From Crotophaga sulcirostris (taxonomy: Eukaryota > Chordata > Aves > Cuculiformes > Crotophagidae), in NCBI GenBank assembly GCA_013397455.1, contig VYZB01000388.1, positions 313,440-377,439 on the forward strand: a stretch of 64,000 nt of DNA, given 5' to 3'. The notes below the pieces were generated by a model. The model was given only the letters and a program-made list of their open reading frames with translations. It was not told where the DNA came from and did not search any database. This document shows positions 37,001-45,156 of this stretch, piece after piece; positions within the stretch are counted from its first letter, which is position 1; each line of letters begins with the position of its first letter. The position numbers and the translations under genes were made by a program.

Positions 37001-40000
37001 TGATGCTTTTGTGTCCAAAGGTGTCCCTGAACATCCAGACATGCACATCTGCCACTGTGGAAAGGAATGCGCTTCCTATGCAGACTTCAAGGCCCATTTG
37101 AGCAGCCATATTCACAACCATCTCCCCAGTCAGGGGCACAGCAGCAGCCACGGGCCAGGCCATGGCAAGGAAAGGAAGTGGAAGTGCTCCATGTGCCCCC
37201 AGGCTTTCGTCTCCCCTTCCAAGCTCCATGTCCACTTCATGGGGCACATGGGCATGAAGCCGCACAAGTGCGATTTCTGTAGCAAAGCTTTCAGTGATCC
37301 TAGCAACTTACGGACACACCTCAAGATACACACAGGTAAGGCCTGGGGACTATTTTATAGAGTTGCCTGCACTAGTAAAACATTGGGGCAGGACCTGTTC
37401 TCTGATCCCTTGGTCAGTTTGCAGGACATAGCTCGTGTCCATAAATCTGAGCTCTTAGAAACAGAATTGTAGAATGTTTTGCATTGGAAGGGACCTTCAA
37501 AAATCATTGAGACCAACTCCCATGATTTGGTCAGGGACATCTCCCACTAGGTCAGGTCACTCAAAGACCTGTCTCCAACTTAACTTTGAACACTTGCAGT
37601 GATGGGGCATTCACAACTTCTCTGGGCAGCCTGTTCCAGTGTCTCACCGCCCTCATAGTCAAAGGTTTCTTCTTTATGTCCAATCAAAATCTATCCTCTT
37701 TCAGTTTAAAACCATTGCTCCTTCTTGTGTCACTACAGGCCCTGGTAAAAAGTCTCCCTCCATTTTTCTTGTAGGCTTCCTTTATATATTGAAAGGCTGC
37801 CATAAGGCATCCCTGGAGACTTCTTCAGACTGAACAACCCCAGCTCTCAGCCTGTCCTCAAAGAAGAGGTGTTCCATACTCTGATCATTTTTGTGGCCCT
37901 CCCCTGGACCTGTTCCAAGAGGTCCATGTATTTCCTGTGCTGGGGACCCTAGAACTGGATGTGCTACTCTAGGTGGGGGTCTCAGAAGAGCAGAGTAGAG
38001 GGGGAAAATCACTTCCCTTGACCTGCCTTTCTAAGAAAGAATGGCAGCATCCTGACTGTCCATGGGAATGATCTCTAGTCCAATGCTGACCCCAGCTAAA
38101 TGCTTGGACACTGCCTGAGGGAGTGCTGGTAGGCATGGGATCGGACTGCAGTGGGTTCAGTGGTGTGGGTGCTTACAGAACAGTATGTAAGACGTGTTCG
38201 GGCTGGTTGTGCCATGTCTAAAAGCATTGGATGAGTTAAAGTTGATTACAGCTGGGAATAAGTGTTGGCCATCATCTGGGAGACAGAAACATTCGTTCCC
38301 ACACAGCAGATTCATCCAGTGCTGTCAGCTGTGATAAAACATGGGTTCCCTTCTGCTCATGAGAAAAAACAACTGGGTTTGAGAGCTTGTGGGCAGTTGT
38401 TCACTTAAACCTGAGGCTGAAATCTTTCTCCTCTTTCCTACTTGACCTAAGGAAATGGCTCAAGACTGAAATTTGTGACCGGGGGGTCAGAGTGATGTGG
38501 ATTAAGCTCAGCTCTGTCACTCATCAAAACTTCAGTCTGAACATGCTGTTGATTTCTCTGGGCATTGGGATGTCACTGGAGGCTTTGGGGATAAAGGGAG
38601 AATTGCCAGCATATCAGTGAGTAAGCGTTAAAAGAGGAAAACAAAATTGTGAAAGATTTTTTGGCTGTGTAAGAAGAAATAAAATACAAAATGGATTTAA
38701 TAGAGTGAGGGTAGGAAAGAGGATGAAGGTCAAGTACAGGCCAGCGATAGACAGTGCCTTTTGTTTTTCAGTAAGGTGGAAATAGCTATTGGGAATCACA
38801 GAATGCAAATCACAAAGATGGAAAGGGAATAGAACTGGGATTACAGTGCACTTGAGTCAAGCACAGGAAGCCGTGGGCTCAGTAGTGAGGTGTTTTAACA
38901 AAATACTGAAGTACAAATGTGGTATATATGGCCACAGAATACTCAGTGGGGTAAGGGTGTATTCAAACTTAGTCTGAATTTGGTGACGTGCAGGGGTTTT
39001 GAACTATTTCTGGCAAAGGATAATTGAAGAAGTACAGATAAGTGGAGAAACAGGATAAAACATAGAAATTACCAAAGAGCCAGTGAGCTTTGTACCTGTG
39101 TGTTTGTTAGATAAGAGAACTTGTTTTTCCTAGACAAAGCCAATGCAGTGCATCAGGTGTGGTTGGGCTCCAGTAAGGCATCAGATAAGGTTCCTGTGGA
39201 AAATTAGTGGAGAAAGGGATGTAGAAATGTACAGTAACAAGATGGTTACCATGGTTACTGTTAAAGAAAAGGAGGCTACTGTTATTTTTACTCAAAAATT
39301 CATCTTGGATAAGCCTAGTCTTAAGTGTCTGAATCTCTTTGCTGGAAAATTTACAAGTCTACTGGTGCTGTTTTGATACGCAGAACAGGGAAGCACAGTT
39401 GGTGTGGACAAGAAACAGGAACTCTATCCTGCAGGAAAGGCTGACTGACCACAAGCACTGGAGGAAGAGGAATCAATGGTGTTCAAGACAAAGTGCAGAA
39501 CCATGCATCACATGAAGGACTCAGTACTTCAAAACATTAGCATGAAGTGGGTTTTTTGGCTTAGGGGCATAGCGTGGAGGATGGAAAGCTTTGGGAGTGC
39601 TGAAATGAAGTCAGATGCCTGGTTTTTTGCATAGCTAAATCTAGATGGTAACTAGGGAGACCTTTATGCTGAACCTGAAAGAACTGCAGGAGCAAACACG
39701 TCCTGTTCACAAAGAATCTGCCTTCCTTTATGGTGAAATTTTATTTTTGGAAAGTGGTCAGGCTTGTTTGCTTACTATATTCCTTGGGACACTGACTGTC
39801 AATTTGTGGGTGTACGTATGTCTAATCCTAGGTCAGAAGAATTATCGCTGTACCCTCTGTGACAAATCATTCACCCAGAAGGCTCATCTGGAATCGCACG
39901 TGGTCATCCACACCAGGGAGAAGAATCTGAAGTGCGATTACTGTGAAAAGCTGTTCATGCGGAGGCAGGATCTCAGACAGCACGTACTCAGTCACACACA

Positions 40001-41671
40001 GTAAGTGATTCCACAGGATGCGTTGGACTGACCAGTGCAATAAATAACAACTTGGGCTGAACAGCCCAAGAGAGAACCTCCAGTTTGCAAATAGTTTGGC
40101 TTAGGGAGTATAGGTTCATCCTCTAAAATGACAGAGAAGTCAATCTGGACAGGTTCCTTGTTGCTGGCTGAAGTCATCCTGTTCTAGTGTTTGTTTGCAA
40201 TAGTTAAAGGACATTTCCAGGTGTGCACTTCATCTTGTGAAATGGCATTCTGGACCATTGATCATTTTGATGAGAGAGGGGGTTAGTTGATTTACTTTTA
40301 GTTCTCTGCTGAAAACTGTTTCCACGTCCCGACATGACCATGACAAATCATAAAGTCCTCAATGCTATTCTCACAGAGTAGCTTGTTTTGTTACTGAAGT
40401 GTCCCTCTCTGCACTGGGGGTGGGGTGCAGCCATACCTGGCTGTTGCCTCCCCTCCAGGTCTCATTCATGCACTTGGTCTCTTGTGCTCTCTGCCCACAG
40501 TCAGGGCAGATCCGCCCCCCACCCCGAGGTCCTCTTCCAGTCAGTTACAGGTCTCTCCCAGCCCCTCAGCTCTTTGCCAGGCCAGATCTTTGCTGTGAGA
40601 ATCTCGCCATCCTGTTTAATTATTCCAAATCCAAGGTCCTCCCTTAAAAGCTGCTTGCCCAAAGCTAGTCCCACCCCGCTGCTCATTTTGTATTTTGTTT
40701 TCAGTATCTGGTTCTTTTACTCACTTGGAATTGATTGCCGCTTCTGTCACGCTGCCTAGGAGACAGCATAGTGCAGCTAGCATGACCGAGAGAGGCAGAC
40801 AGACAGACAGAGTTGCTGCTTGTTCTTATGGCCAGAGCCAGGAGCACCTACTGCAGGGAGGTGTTTTGCAGAGTCATCTGCAGAATTTGACTGTTGCAGT
40901 CTGGTAAGGCTCCGCTTAGCGTTTACATACAGGGTTGTTAACAGTCAGCAGCTTTGTTTTCTTTTTTGTTTTGTTTTGGTCTTAAAAAATAAACAAACAA
41001 GCCAACCCCTTGTAGAATTCTTTATCATCAGGAAAGAAAAAACAGTTAGTTTCAAGGTAGCAGTTAATCCAAAAGGCCTGACTTTTGCCAGTTATGTTGG
41101 GTGGGGAGCAGAGAAGAGGGGCTTTGTGTAGGTACCGCATAGGATTAAAACTGACCAGCGTTTACACTTAAGAGCTGCAGTAGCCTTGTTATTTCTGGCC
41201 TGCTGCTTCTTCAAGTATATTGAAAGTAAGATTTAGGAGTAAGACTGACCCTTTCACCCTTCTTGTCCCCACCAACCCACTATTTAATATATTATCCTAT
41301 TTTAATATATTATCTGTGGCCTTGCAGCGGGACCAAACTGGAATTTTTTCATGTCTTGCAGAGAACAGCAGATCAAGTGCCCCAAGTGCGACAAGCTGTT
41401 CCAGAGGACAAATCACCTGAATCAGCATCTTAATTCCCATGAAGGAAAGAGGGACTATGTCTGTGAAAAATGCTCCAAGGCTTATCTAACCAAATATCAC
41501 CTCACTCGCCACTTAAAAATATGTAAAGGCCCCACATTGAGCCTGTCAGCCCCAGAAGAGGAAGAGGAGGATGATTCAGGGGAGGAATTAATAGACTCTA
41601 TAAGGACAGAAGACTGTAGGATTAACAATGGAGTGTATTCAACAGGTGATGCCCTCTCTGGACACAAATGA
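16010..41671 (+). CDS. PRDM4: PR-domain zinc-finger protein 4 (coding span, 11 exons)
   Basis: PRDM4 is a nuclear transcription regulator (also SC-1) known in mammals to bind the p75 neurotrophin receptor, recruit PRMT5 and control cell-cycle exit. The eleven exons join with matching phases to 2403 bases, 800 residues; the human protein is 801. Order: a Ser/Pro-rich N-terminal region (1-375); a zinc knuckle (C377, C380, C388, H391); a PR/SET-like domain (about 400-533); an atypical Cys/His finger (547-568); six C2H2-type fingers, at C592-H612, C620-H640, C648-H668, C676-H696, C704-H724 and C732-C752 (last ligand Cys); and an acidic tail. Met1 has a weak context (C at -3) while Met5 in exon 2 has A at -3, so either could start. 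Linker 3-4 reads HTREKN where the consensus is HTGEKN. Intron 4 holds a sense provirus. Confidence 0.96.
16130..16600 (+). mobile_element. CR1 LINE 3' fragment in PRDM4 intron 1
   Basis: A second sense CR1 fragment. It holds the last CR1 ORF segment ([15 protein letters not shown] near 16206-16250) and the 3' UTR, ending ttccaacccaaaccattcta plus tgattc near 16600. It starts about 110 bases past the PRDM4 exon 1 donor. Confidence 0.92.
16601..18125. other. PRDM4 intron 1, remainder
   Basis: Apart from a short antisense CR1 tail at 17462-17568 I see no recognisable element. The open frames here on both strands are GC-rich noise. A pyrimidine tract precedes the exon 2 acceptor at 18125. Confidence 0.6.
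17462..17568 (-). mobile_element. Short CR1 tail, antisense
   Basis: The + strand begins atagaatggtttgggttgga and continues to ccagcctggat: the complement of the last ~105 bases of a CR1 3' end, severely 5'-truncated. Confidence 0.88.
18126..18259 (+). CDS. PRDM4: PRDM4 coding exon 2
   Basis: Residues 4-49, starting [12 protein letters not shown]. The acceptor CCCCAG ends at 18125 and the donor GTAATG begins at 18260. It ends in phase 1, one base into Gly49. Confidence 0.96.
18260..18933. other. PRDM4 intron 2
   Basis: 674 bases; nothing recognised beyond a T-rich run near 18645. Confidence 0.7.
18934..19119 (+). CDS. PRDM4: PRDM4 coding exon 3
   Basis: Residues 49-111, containing [20 protein letters not shown] and [13 protein letters not shown]. 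The acceptor TTTTGCAG ends at 18933 and the donor GTAAGT begins at 19120. It ends in phase 1. Confidence 0.97.
19120..20111. other. PRDM4 intron 3
   Basis: 992 bases; nothing recognised besides splice signals. Confidence 0.7.
20112..20906 (+). CDS. PRDM4: PRDM4 coding exon 4 (largest exon)
   Basis: Residues 111-376, the low-complexity Ser/Thr/Val-rich part of the N-terminal region. It ends at [11 protein letters not shown] with the first base of Trp376. The donor GTGAGT begins at 20907. Open frame continues about 65 bases past the donor, but exon 5 resumes the PRDM4 sequence precisely from this junction. Confidence 0.97.
20907..21636. other. PRDM4 intron 4, upstream of the provirus
   Basis: 730 bases of unique-looking intronic DNA. 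The open frames here on both strands show no domain or codon pattern. Confidence 0.6.
21637..22248 (+). repeat. 5' LTR of the provirus
   Basis: 612 bases, starting TGATGTGGG and ending CACGTCA, which form a 6-of-7 terminal inverted repeat. An AATAAA signal lies at 22120-22125, followed by a GT-rich stretch. It is repeated with about 9% divergence at 29764-30379. Confidence 0.95.
22252..22271 (+). other. Primer-binding site, tRNA-Arg type
   Basis: Three bases after the LTR the sequence reads TGGCGACCCAGATGGGACCC. By memory it complements the 3' end of vertebrate tRNA-Arg(CCG) plus CCA at 19 of 20 positions. It does not fit the Trp or Pro primers of alpharetroviruses and murine leukaemia viruses. 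Confidence 0.75.
22272..23440 (+). other. Proviral leader
   Basis: About 1.2 kb of non-coding leader. It includes a candidate donor CAG|GTATGT at 22396/22397 and a 21-base tandem repeat at 22845-22896. No coding content is recognised before the gag start. Confidence 0.6.
22845..22896 (+). repeat. 21-bp tandem repeat in the proviral leader
   Basis: The unit tgagatgtgcgatagggtgg-c occurs twice exactly (22845-22865, 22866-22886), followed by a partial third copy that diverges at 22897. Confidence 0.9.
23441..23635 (+). pseudogene. gag remnant (matrix N-terminus)
   Basis: Starts ATGGGT, giving M-G-S-K-Q-S, a typical myristoylation start for retroviral matrix, followed by [12 protein letters not shown], a matrix-like helix. 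The frame stops at 23633-23635 after 64 residues. Most of matrix, capsid and nucleocapsid is absent: only about 220 bases separate this stop from the protease-upstream frame, so gag is largely deleted. Confidence 0.75.
23860..24368 (+). pseudogene. Protease remnant
   Basis: Two overlapping frames. The first (23860-24054) ends in a Pro/Arg-rich region with [12 protein letters not shown], of the kind that precedes gammaretroviral protease. The second (24039-24308) carries the active-site region as VDTVAT, with Val where aspartic proteases have Gly, and ends at a stop right after PKPLLG, near the conserved GRDLL site. It is non-functional. Confidence 0.8.
24470..25320 (+). pseudogene. Reverse transcriptase remnant
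   Basis: Contains [20 protein letters not shown] (about 24672-24731), [12 protein letters not shown] (24815-24850) and the polymerase active-site box LQYVDD (25021-25038). These lie in more than one frame with stops, for example before SKYNTP near 24647 and within 24735-24780. Sequence between the LTWTVLP block and YVDD is frame-shifted. It cannot make an enzyme. Confidence 0.92.
25273..26355 (+). pseudogene. RT connection and RNase H remnant
   Basis: The connection region (25273-25752) and RNase H (25736-26354) are in separate overlapping frames. RNase H retains WYTDSSSYV (first catalytic Asp) and KVEIIAL (catalytic Glu). It has TNSKYAFG where the family has TDSRYA, so the third catalytic Asp is Asn. 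A frame change near 26170-26195 separates the end with HCKAHQKG. Confidence 0.9.
26358..27571 (+). pseudogene. Integrase remnant
   Basis: The zinc-binding HHCC region is partly visible, with CEVC-type ligands near 26666-26677. The core keeps the first Asp (QMDFSEL, near 26755) and the second (SSDRGPHF, near 26927). The region of the catalytic Glu reads [10 protein letters not shown] and runs into a stop. A TGA interrupts the frame at 26827-26829. The C-terminal SH3-like part (27191-27571) remains open. Confidence 0.9.
27608..29742 (+). pseudogene. env remnant
   Basis: Starts with Met at 27608 and a hydrophobic leader-like segment ([12 protein letters not shown]). Surface-subunit frames break at 27881 and 28248. 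A Thr/Pro-rich stretch lies at 28080-28170. Further pieces (28504-28788; 28954-29742) include a TM ectodomain ending [16 protein letters not shown]. The hydrophobic membrane anchor ([19 protein letters not shown], near 29572-29630) is in a different frame from that ectodomain. I do not see a gammaretroviral immunosuppressive-type block. There are at least four breaks. Confidence 0.85.
29751..29763 (+). other. Polypurine tract
   Basis: gatagggggg-aac lies immediately before the 3' LTR; this is the expected place and composition for the plus-strand primer. Confidence 0.8.
29764..30379 (+). repeat. 3' LTR of the provirus
   Basis: Starts TGATGTGGG like the 5' LTR. It ends CACGTCC, where the 5' copy ends CACGTCA, so the last base is changed or missing. 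AATAAA lies at 30251-30256. Confidence 0.95.
30380..33069. other. PRDM4 intron 4, downstream of the provirus
   Basis: Contains a short direct repeat (atggaaataaacag near 30521 and 30556) and a CR1 tail at 30945-31198. I recognise nothing in 31.2-33.0 kb. Confidence 0.6.
30945..31198 (+). mobile_element. CR1 LINE 3' fragment, older subfamily
   Basis: Sense CR1 3' UTR of a type different from the promoter copies: aagtgataggattagaggaa, then gattagacatc, then ggttggactctatgatct, ending acgattctgtgattct. No ORF remains. Confidence 0.85.
33070..33219 (+). CDS. PRDM4: PRDM4 coding exon 5 (zinc knuckle)
   Basis: Residues 376-426. It encodes the zinc knuckle [18 protein letters not shown] and the start of the PR domain, [16 protein letters not shown]. 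The acceptor CTGCAG ends at 33069 and the donor GTAAGA begins at 33220. Confidence 0.97.
33220..34428. other. PRDM4 intron 5, containing an assembly gap
   Basis: Short open frames on both strands without recognisable content. It includes the run of N at 33919-33990. Confidence 0.7.
33919..33990. other. Assembly gap (72 N)
   Basis: All bases are N. The true length and content are unknown; open frames drawn through it are artefacts. Confidence 1.
34429..34547 (+). CDS. PRDM4: PRDM4 coding exon 6 (PR domain)
   Basis: Residues 426-465, PR domain, including [18 protein letters not shown]. The acceptor is ACTGATAG, with a weak pyrimidine tract, and the donor is GTCAGT. It ends in phase 0 after HIWK. 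Confidence 0.96.
34548..35299. other. PRDM4 intron 6
   Basis: 752 bases; nothing recognised. Confidence 0.7.
35300..35385 (+). CDS. PRDM4: PRDM4 coding exon 7 (PR domain)
   Basis: Residues 466-494, [20 protein letters not shown] followed by WMMFVRKA. The acceptor is CCTGATAG and the donor is GTGAGA at 35386. Confidence 0.96.
35386..36462. other. PRDM4 intron 7
   Basis: 1077 bases; nothing recognised. Confidence 0.7.
36463..36590 (+). CDS. PRDM4: PRDM4 coding exon 8 (end of PR domain)
   Basis: Residues 494-537. It contains [20 protein letters not shown] and [14 protein letters not shown], the end of the PR domain. The acceptor GCTGTAG ends at 36462 and the donor GTGAGT begins at 36591. Confidence 0.96.
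36591..37020. other. PRDM4 intron 8
   Basis: 430 bases; nothing recognised. Confidence 0.7.
37021..37335 (+). CDS. PRDM4: PRDM4 coding exon 9 (first zinc fingers)
   Basis: Residues 537-642: an atypical C-C-H-H finger (C547, C553, H562, H566/568), a His/Gly/Ser-rich spacer, then two standard fingers (C592-H612 and C620-H640). The acceptor TCCAAAG is short of pyrimidines and the donor is GTAAGG. Confidence 0.97.
37336..39831. other. PRDM4 intron 9
   Basis: About 2.5 kb, of which 37463-38060 is an antisense CR1. I see no further repeat or gene in 38.1-39.8 kb. Confidence 0.6.
37463..38060 (-). mobile_element. CR1 LINE 3' fragment, antisense
   Basis: The + strand reads attggaagggacctt, then cctgttccagtgtctcac, then cagcctgtcctcaaaga, then cccctggacctgttccaaga: the complement of a CR1 3' UTR plus the end of its ORF. 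It is visibly diverged from the promoter copies. Confidence 0.92.
39832..40000 (+). CDS. PRDM4: PRDM4 coding exon 10 (zinc fingers 3 and 4)
   Basis: Residues 642-698, with fingers C648-H668 and C676-H696 joined by the linker TREKNL. The acceptor AATCCTAG ends at 39831 and the donor GTAAGT begins at 40001. Confidence 0.97.
40001..41361. other. PRDM4 intron 10
   Basis: 1.36 kb. It contains a small GACA repeat near 40796-40809; otherwise nothing recognised. Confidence 0.6.
41362..41671 (+). CDS. PRDM4: PRDM4 coding exon 11 (last fingers, acidic tail, stop)
   Basis: Residues 698-800 and the TGA at 41669-41671. Finger C704-H724 is followed by a finger ending in Cys (C732, C735, H748, C752). An acidic run [11 protein letters not shown] follows. 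The acceptor CTTGCAG ends at 41361. Confidence 0.97.
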
Positions 41672-42550
41672 ACAAAAAAAGAGGCGGGAATTTTCTTGGA
41701 TGTTAAAACTGTGGAAGGAAGATAAAAAACCCCAACACCTCTTCGTTGTTTCCCCAGTCAACAGCACATGTCAAATGAGGAGTTTTCCTTCTGTTTTGGT
41801 CTCTGCACTACCACTGCTTAATAAACTCTGTAGCCAAAACACTGAATGAGAATGGATCATGCACGAACAAATGAAGAGTTGCTAAGAAGGAAATGTGCAG
41901 CAAGGAGACTTTTTTTCCCCACACACACACTGTGCATACTTCTTTTCCAAATCATTCAGCTTAATTCCTCCAGTGCCAGGATACACGACACACCTTGCAT
42001 AGCCCTTGGAGTAAAGAGCCACAAACGTAGTTGAGTGATTGCAGGGATCTGTAAGCCAACTATCCTTAACTGCCAAAGCTGTGACAGTAAGAAAAAACGA
42101 ACAAAAAAAATGGTGGTGGCAGTTGATATATTTTGCTTTTTAATACTTTTTAACTGAAGGATGTGGTTTGGCACAAACAAGGACTTGTCAATGTTCAGGT
42201 TTCCTTCTTAAAAAAAAAACAAAAAACAACACATCGGTTTTAAAATCGGCATTTGCAGACAAAGCAATTACCCCCCTACAGAAAATCAAGCATTGGCTTT
42301 TGGAGAACAGTTATTGCCTCTTCTCACTGTGATTCACTAGAACGTGTGAGCAGTAGAGGTAAAGACTGTACAGACACAGTAAGGAAGGGGCTTACAGATG
42401 ATCAGACAGTGTTTACAGTATAGAGTACTTCTTGTGCTGTAAACCTTGTAGAGTGATAGGAGAGTCTGCTGCTAATATTTATGGAATGAAGATGTATTTT
42501 AGTCGGTTGTTTTCTTTTGAAAAAAATTAAAAATATGGCTCTTTCGTAAT
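41672..42550 (+). other. PRDM4 3' UTR (extent uncertain)
   Basis: AATAAA at 41820-41825 would give a 3' UTR of about 170 bases. An ATTAAA-type signal near 42526 would allow a longer form. Which is used cannot be told from sequence. Confidence 0.5.
41820..41825 (+). terminator. Candidate proximal PRDM4 polyadenylation signal
   Basis: AATAAA about 150 bases after the PRDM4 stop codon. Confidence 0.5.
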
Positions 42551-44639
42551 GTTCTTTAAATATTTACACATTCTGGGAAAAAAAGTTCCTATTTCTGATA
42601 ATGATGCTAAGGGAAAGCACACTTTTTCATCACCTGCCTCTCCCAAGTTTTCCTGAGACAAGGTATGGGTAGGGGTAGGAACACCTCCATTAACAGGCAC
42701 AGCTAAGAACCAGACTTTAAACCTTGCAGGTTTCCCATGTTGCTCCTCTGGCTGTACTGCAAAATAACAGTAAAGTGAGCTCTGTGCTCTGACAAGACAG
42801 TTGGAGGCTCCCTTGTAAAAGATGCTCCAGTTCTTGCCCTAAATGGCCCAATCTCAGCTGTACCTCTCCCTGTACGCTATGTTTCCTAGGGTGCTCCCTG
42901 GGTTCTTCAAACCTGAAGATGCAGAATGCTTGCATTCACAGGAGGTGACTAAAATACTCCAGAAAGACAGGTTGAGGGATTTTGTTTAGTCAAAAGGAGA
43001 GATGTGTTGCTTGAAGTAACGCAACTTCTAAAGCCACAAGGCCAATTAATACCAGAGACAGAGATGAACAGAAATTACCACCCTCAAAGAGCTTAACACA
43101 AAGTATTTATTTCATATGAAAGCTCTGAAAAAACTTGCAGGTTTTCAGTGGAGAGCACTTCCATAGAGGTGGTTCTGGAGCTTTCACCTTCTTAAGTTTG
43201 ATAAAAGCAGTTTTTTGTCATCCACACAGTGTTCACTATTGCTTGGCAGAGAAAGGATTGATGCAGGAATCCCAACACATCCAAAATATTCTTGGTTCTT
43301 GCAGTGCTATTGTAAACACTCATCACCAGACTAGAAACAGCTAAACTGCATTTGAAAGCAGCCACTTACTTCAAGGGATCGGAAAGAAACCTGCCTTTTC
43401 CCCCAAGTGCAGTTTGTACTGATACGGTTTATCTGCTTTACTTCACCAGAATGAGGTACAAAAGCTAGGGTGGGAGATCTTGTTAACTACATGCACTGAC
43501 ACTACGGCTGCTTTAATACCTAGGGCATTTTTTTTGCTGCTGCAGCAGCAGCACTTTAATAGACACTTTCCAGTACCTGGAGAGGGAAACACTTCACAGG
43601 AGGGTAGGAGTATCATTTAACTTCTGGCCTGGGGTGTTCATTTTAAAATCATAGAATGGTTTGGGTTGGAAGGGACCTTAAAGATCATCCAGTTTCACCC
43701 CCCTGCCATGGGCAGGGACACCTCCCACCAGACCAGGCTGCTCAAGGCCCCATGAACCTGGCCTTGAACACCTCCAGGGAGGGGGCATCTACAGCTTCCC
43801 TGGGCAACCTGTGCCAGGGCCTCACCACCCTCATTGTGAGGAATTTCTTCCTAATGTCTCATCTAAATCTTCTCCCTTCCAGTTTAAAGCCATTCTCCCT
43901 CATCCTATCACTACAAGACCATGTAAAAAGCCCCTTCCCAGCTTTCCTGTGGCCCCTTTCAGGTACTGGAAGGCCACTATGAGGTCCTCCCAGAGCCTTC
44001 TCTTCTCCAGGCTGAACAAGCCCAACTCTCTCAGCCTGTCCTCATGGCAGAGGTGCTCCAGCATGTTTGAGTCACATTCCTCAAGTAGCTTCCTGAAGCT
44101 ATAAACAAAGTGTTTTAAGTCAGGGATTAGTCTGATACTCAAAATGTTCATCTGTGCCTTCAGGTTTCAGGCGGAAACGCCTGGGAGGAGTTAAAGAACA
44201 GAAGTCACAGATAGCTGGTCACTGTCACTGGTGAAAGCCGAGATCCCTGCCCTCGATTTGTGTCATGACAAGCTCTCCTCCTCTTCTGAGTAGTAGCTCC
44301 TTATTTCAGTTCAAATTCTCTTTGTATATACTGTATTTGGATCTTGAAGAAAAACCCAATACATAGGCAACATCAATAAGCTTCAGGTGCTGTGGAACCA
44401 GAGAAAAGAAACCCTTGATCTAGCTGGGATACAGCTGGGATATTTCCGGTCTGATATGGTGATCTGAGGTGTTACAAATACATGTTAAGATTCTACCTGG
44501 GGACTCCCAACTTATTGCCCAAGAAATACTCTTAAGACTTAAAAATTACATAGAAGAACTTTTAAAAACTGTAATAGAAATCTGTAAATCTAGCCTCAAA
44601 CTAAGGATAAATTATCTATTTACACTTGTCATTTCATTC
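42551..44639. other. Intergenic DNA between the converging PRDM4 and PWP1
   Basis: Holds an antisense CR1 (43648-44066) and a small CTG/CAG palindrome near 43535-43552. Another AATAAA on the - strand lies at 43106-43111. No exon is supported. Confidence 0.6.
43648..44066 (-). mobile_element. CR1 LINE 3' fragment, antisense
   Basis: The + strand begins atcatagaatggtttgggtt and runs through ccctgccatgggcagggaca and ccttgaacacctccaggg to cagcctgtcctcatggcaga. This is the complement of a CR1 3' UTR very like the promoter-proximal copies at 14.9 and 16.1 kb. Confidence 0.95.
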
Positions 44640-44649
44640 TTTATTTATT
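44640..44649 (-). terminator. Candidate PWP1 polyadenylation signals
   Basis: Two overlapping AATAAA motifs on the - strand, about 395 bases past the PWP1 stop; a plausible 3' end. Confidence 0.5.
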
Positions 44650-45040
44650 ACACAACTGCTGTCTGAAGTATTTTTCCTGATGTCTTCTGAAGGTATTTAC
44701 CTTCTTTGCACTATTCAACAAGCTTCTGGCAGCAGCAGAACACTTCTCTAGTGTCTATTTCATTTTATAGATCAACTTTACACACAGCAGCTGTAGTAGC
44801 CTCATGATCTCCATCAAATGGAAATGATCTGATCTTTCAAAGCTGGGAATAGAGGCAGGAATTTAGAACTGCTGAGTTAGAGCTTAACCACATCACCACA
44901 TTTCTTTGTCTGAGATGAAGAAGCCTGCAGACTGCAAGACACTCATGTAATTTCTATGAGCTCTCACCAAATAGGGGATTTGTAGAATGCACATTAGTCG
45001 TAGTCCCATTAATTACTTCCATTTTGTGATGTTTGATCCA
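44650..45040 (-). other. PWP1 3' UTR
   Basis: About 390 bases between the stop codon and the first - strand AATAAA pair. No further element is recognised. Confidence 0.5.
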
Positions 45041-45156
45041 TCATGATTCCATTGCTGTCTCCAAATCGTTGCTGCTACTGCTGGCTGTGGAGCTGCAAGC
45101 CGCAGAGTTGGCAGGAGCCAGGACAAGTCTCTCTCTATTTCCAAAAACTTCATTCA
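45041..45156 (-). CDS. PWP1: PWP1 coding exon 15 (C-terminus and stop)
   Basis: Encodes [14 protein letters not shown], a Ala/Ser-rich stretch, and the end DLETAMES followed by TGA at 45041-45043. Frame and terminal residues fit the family end. It lies about 740 bases from exon 14. The acceptor is GTTGCAG. Confidence 0.93.

Noticed and set aside
44164..44240. Exon-like + strand reading beginning FRRKRLGG after a TTCAG
   Set aside because: No partner exon, homology or donor follows; it does not belong to PRDM4, whose stop is at 41671.
44180..44300. Alternative last PWP1 exon on the - strand
   Set aside because: The reading (GATTQKRRR and so on) does not resemble PWP1, while 45041-45156 has the right phase, acceptor and terminal residues.
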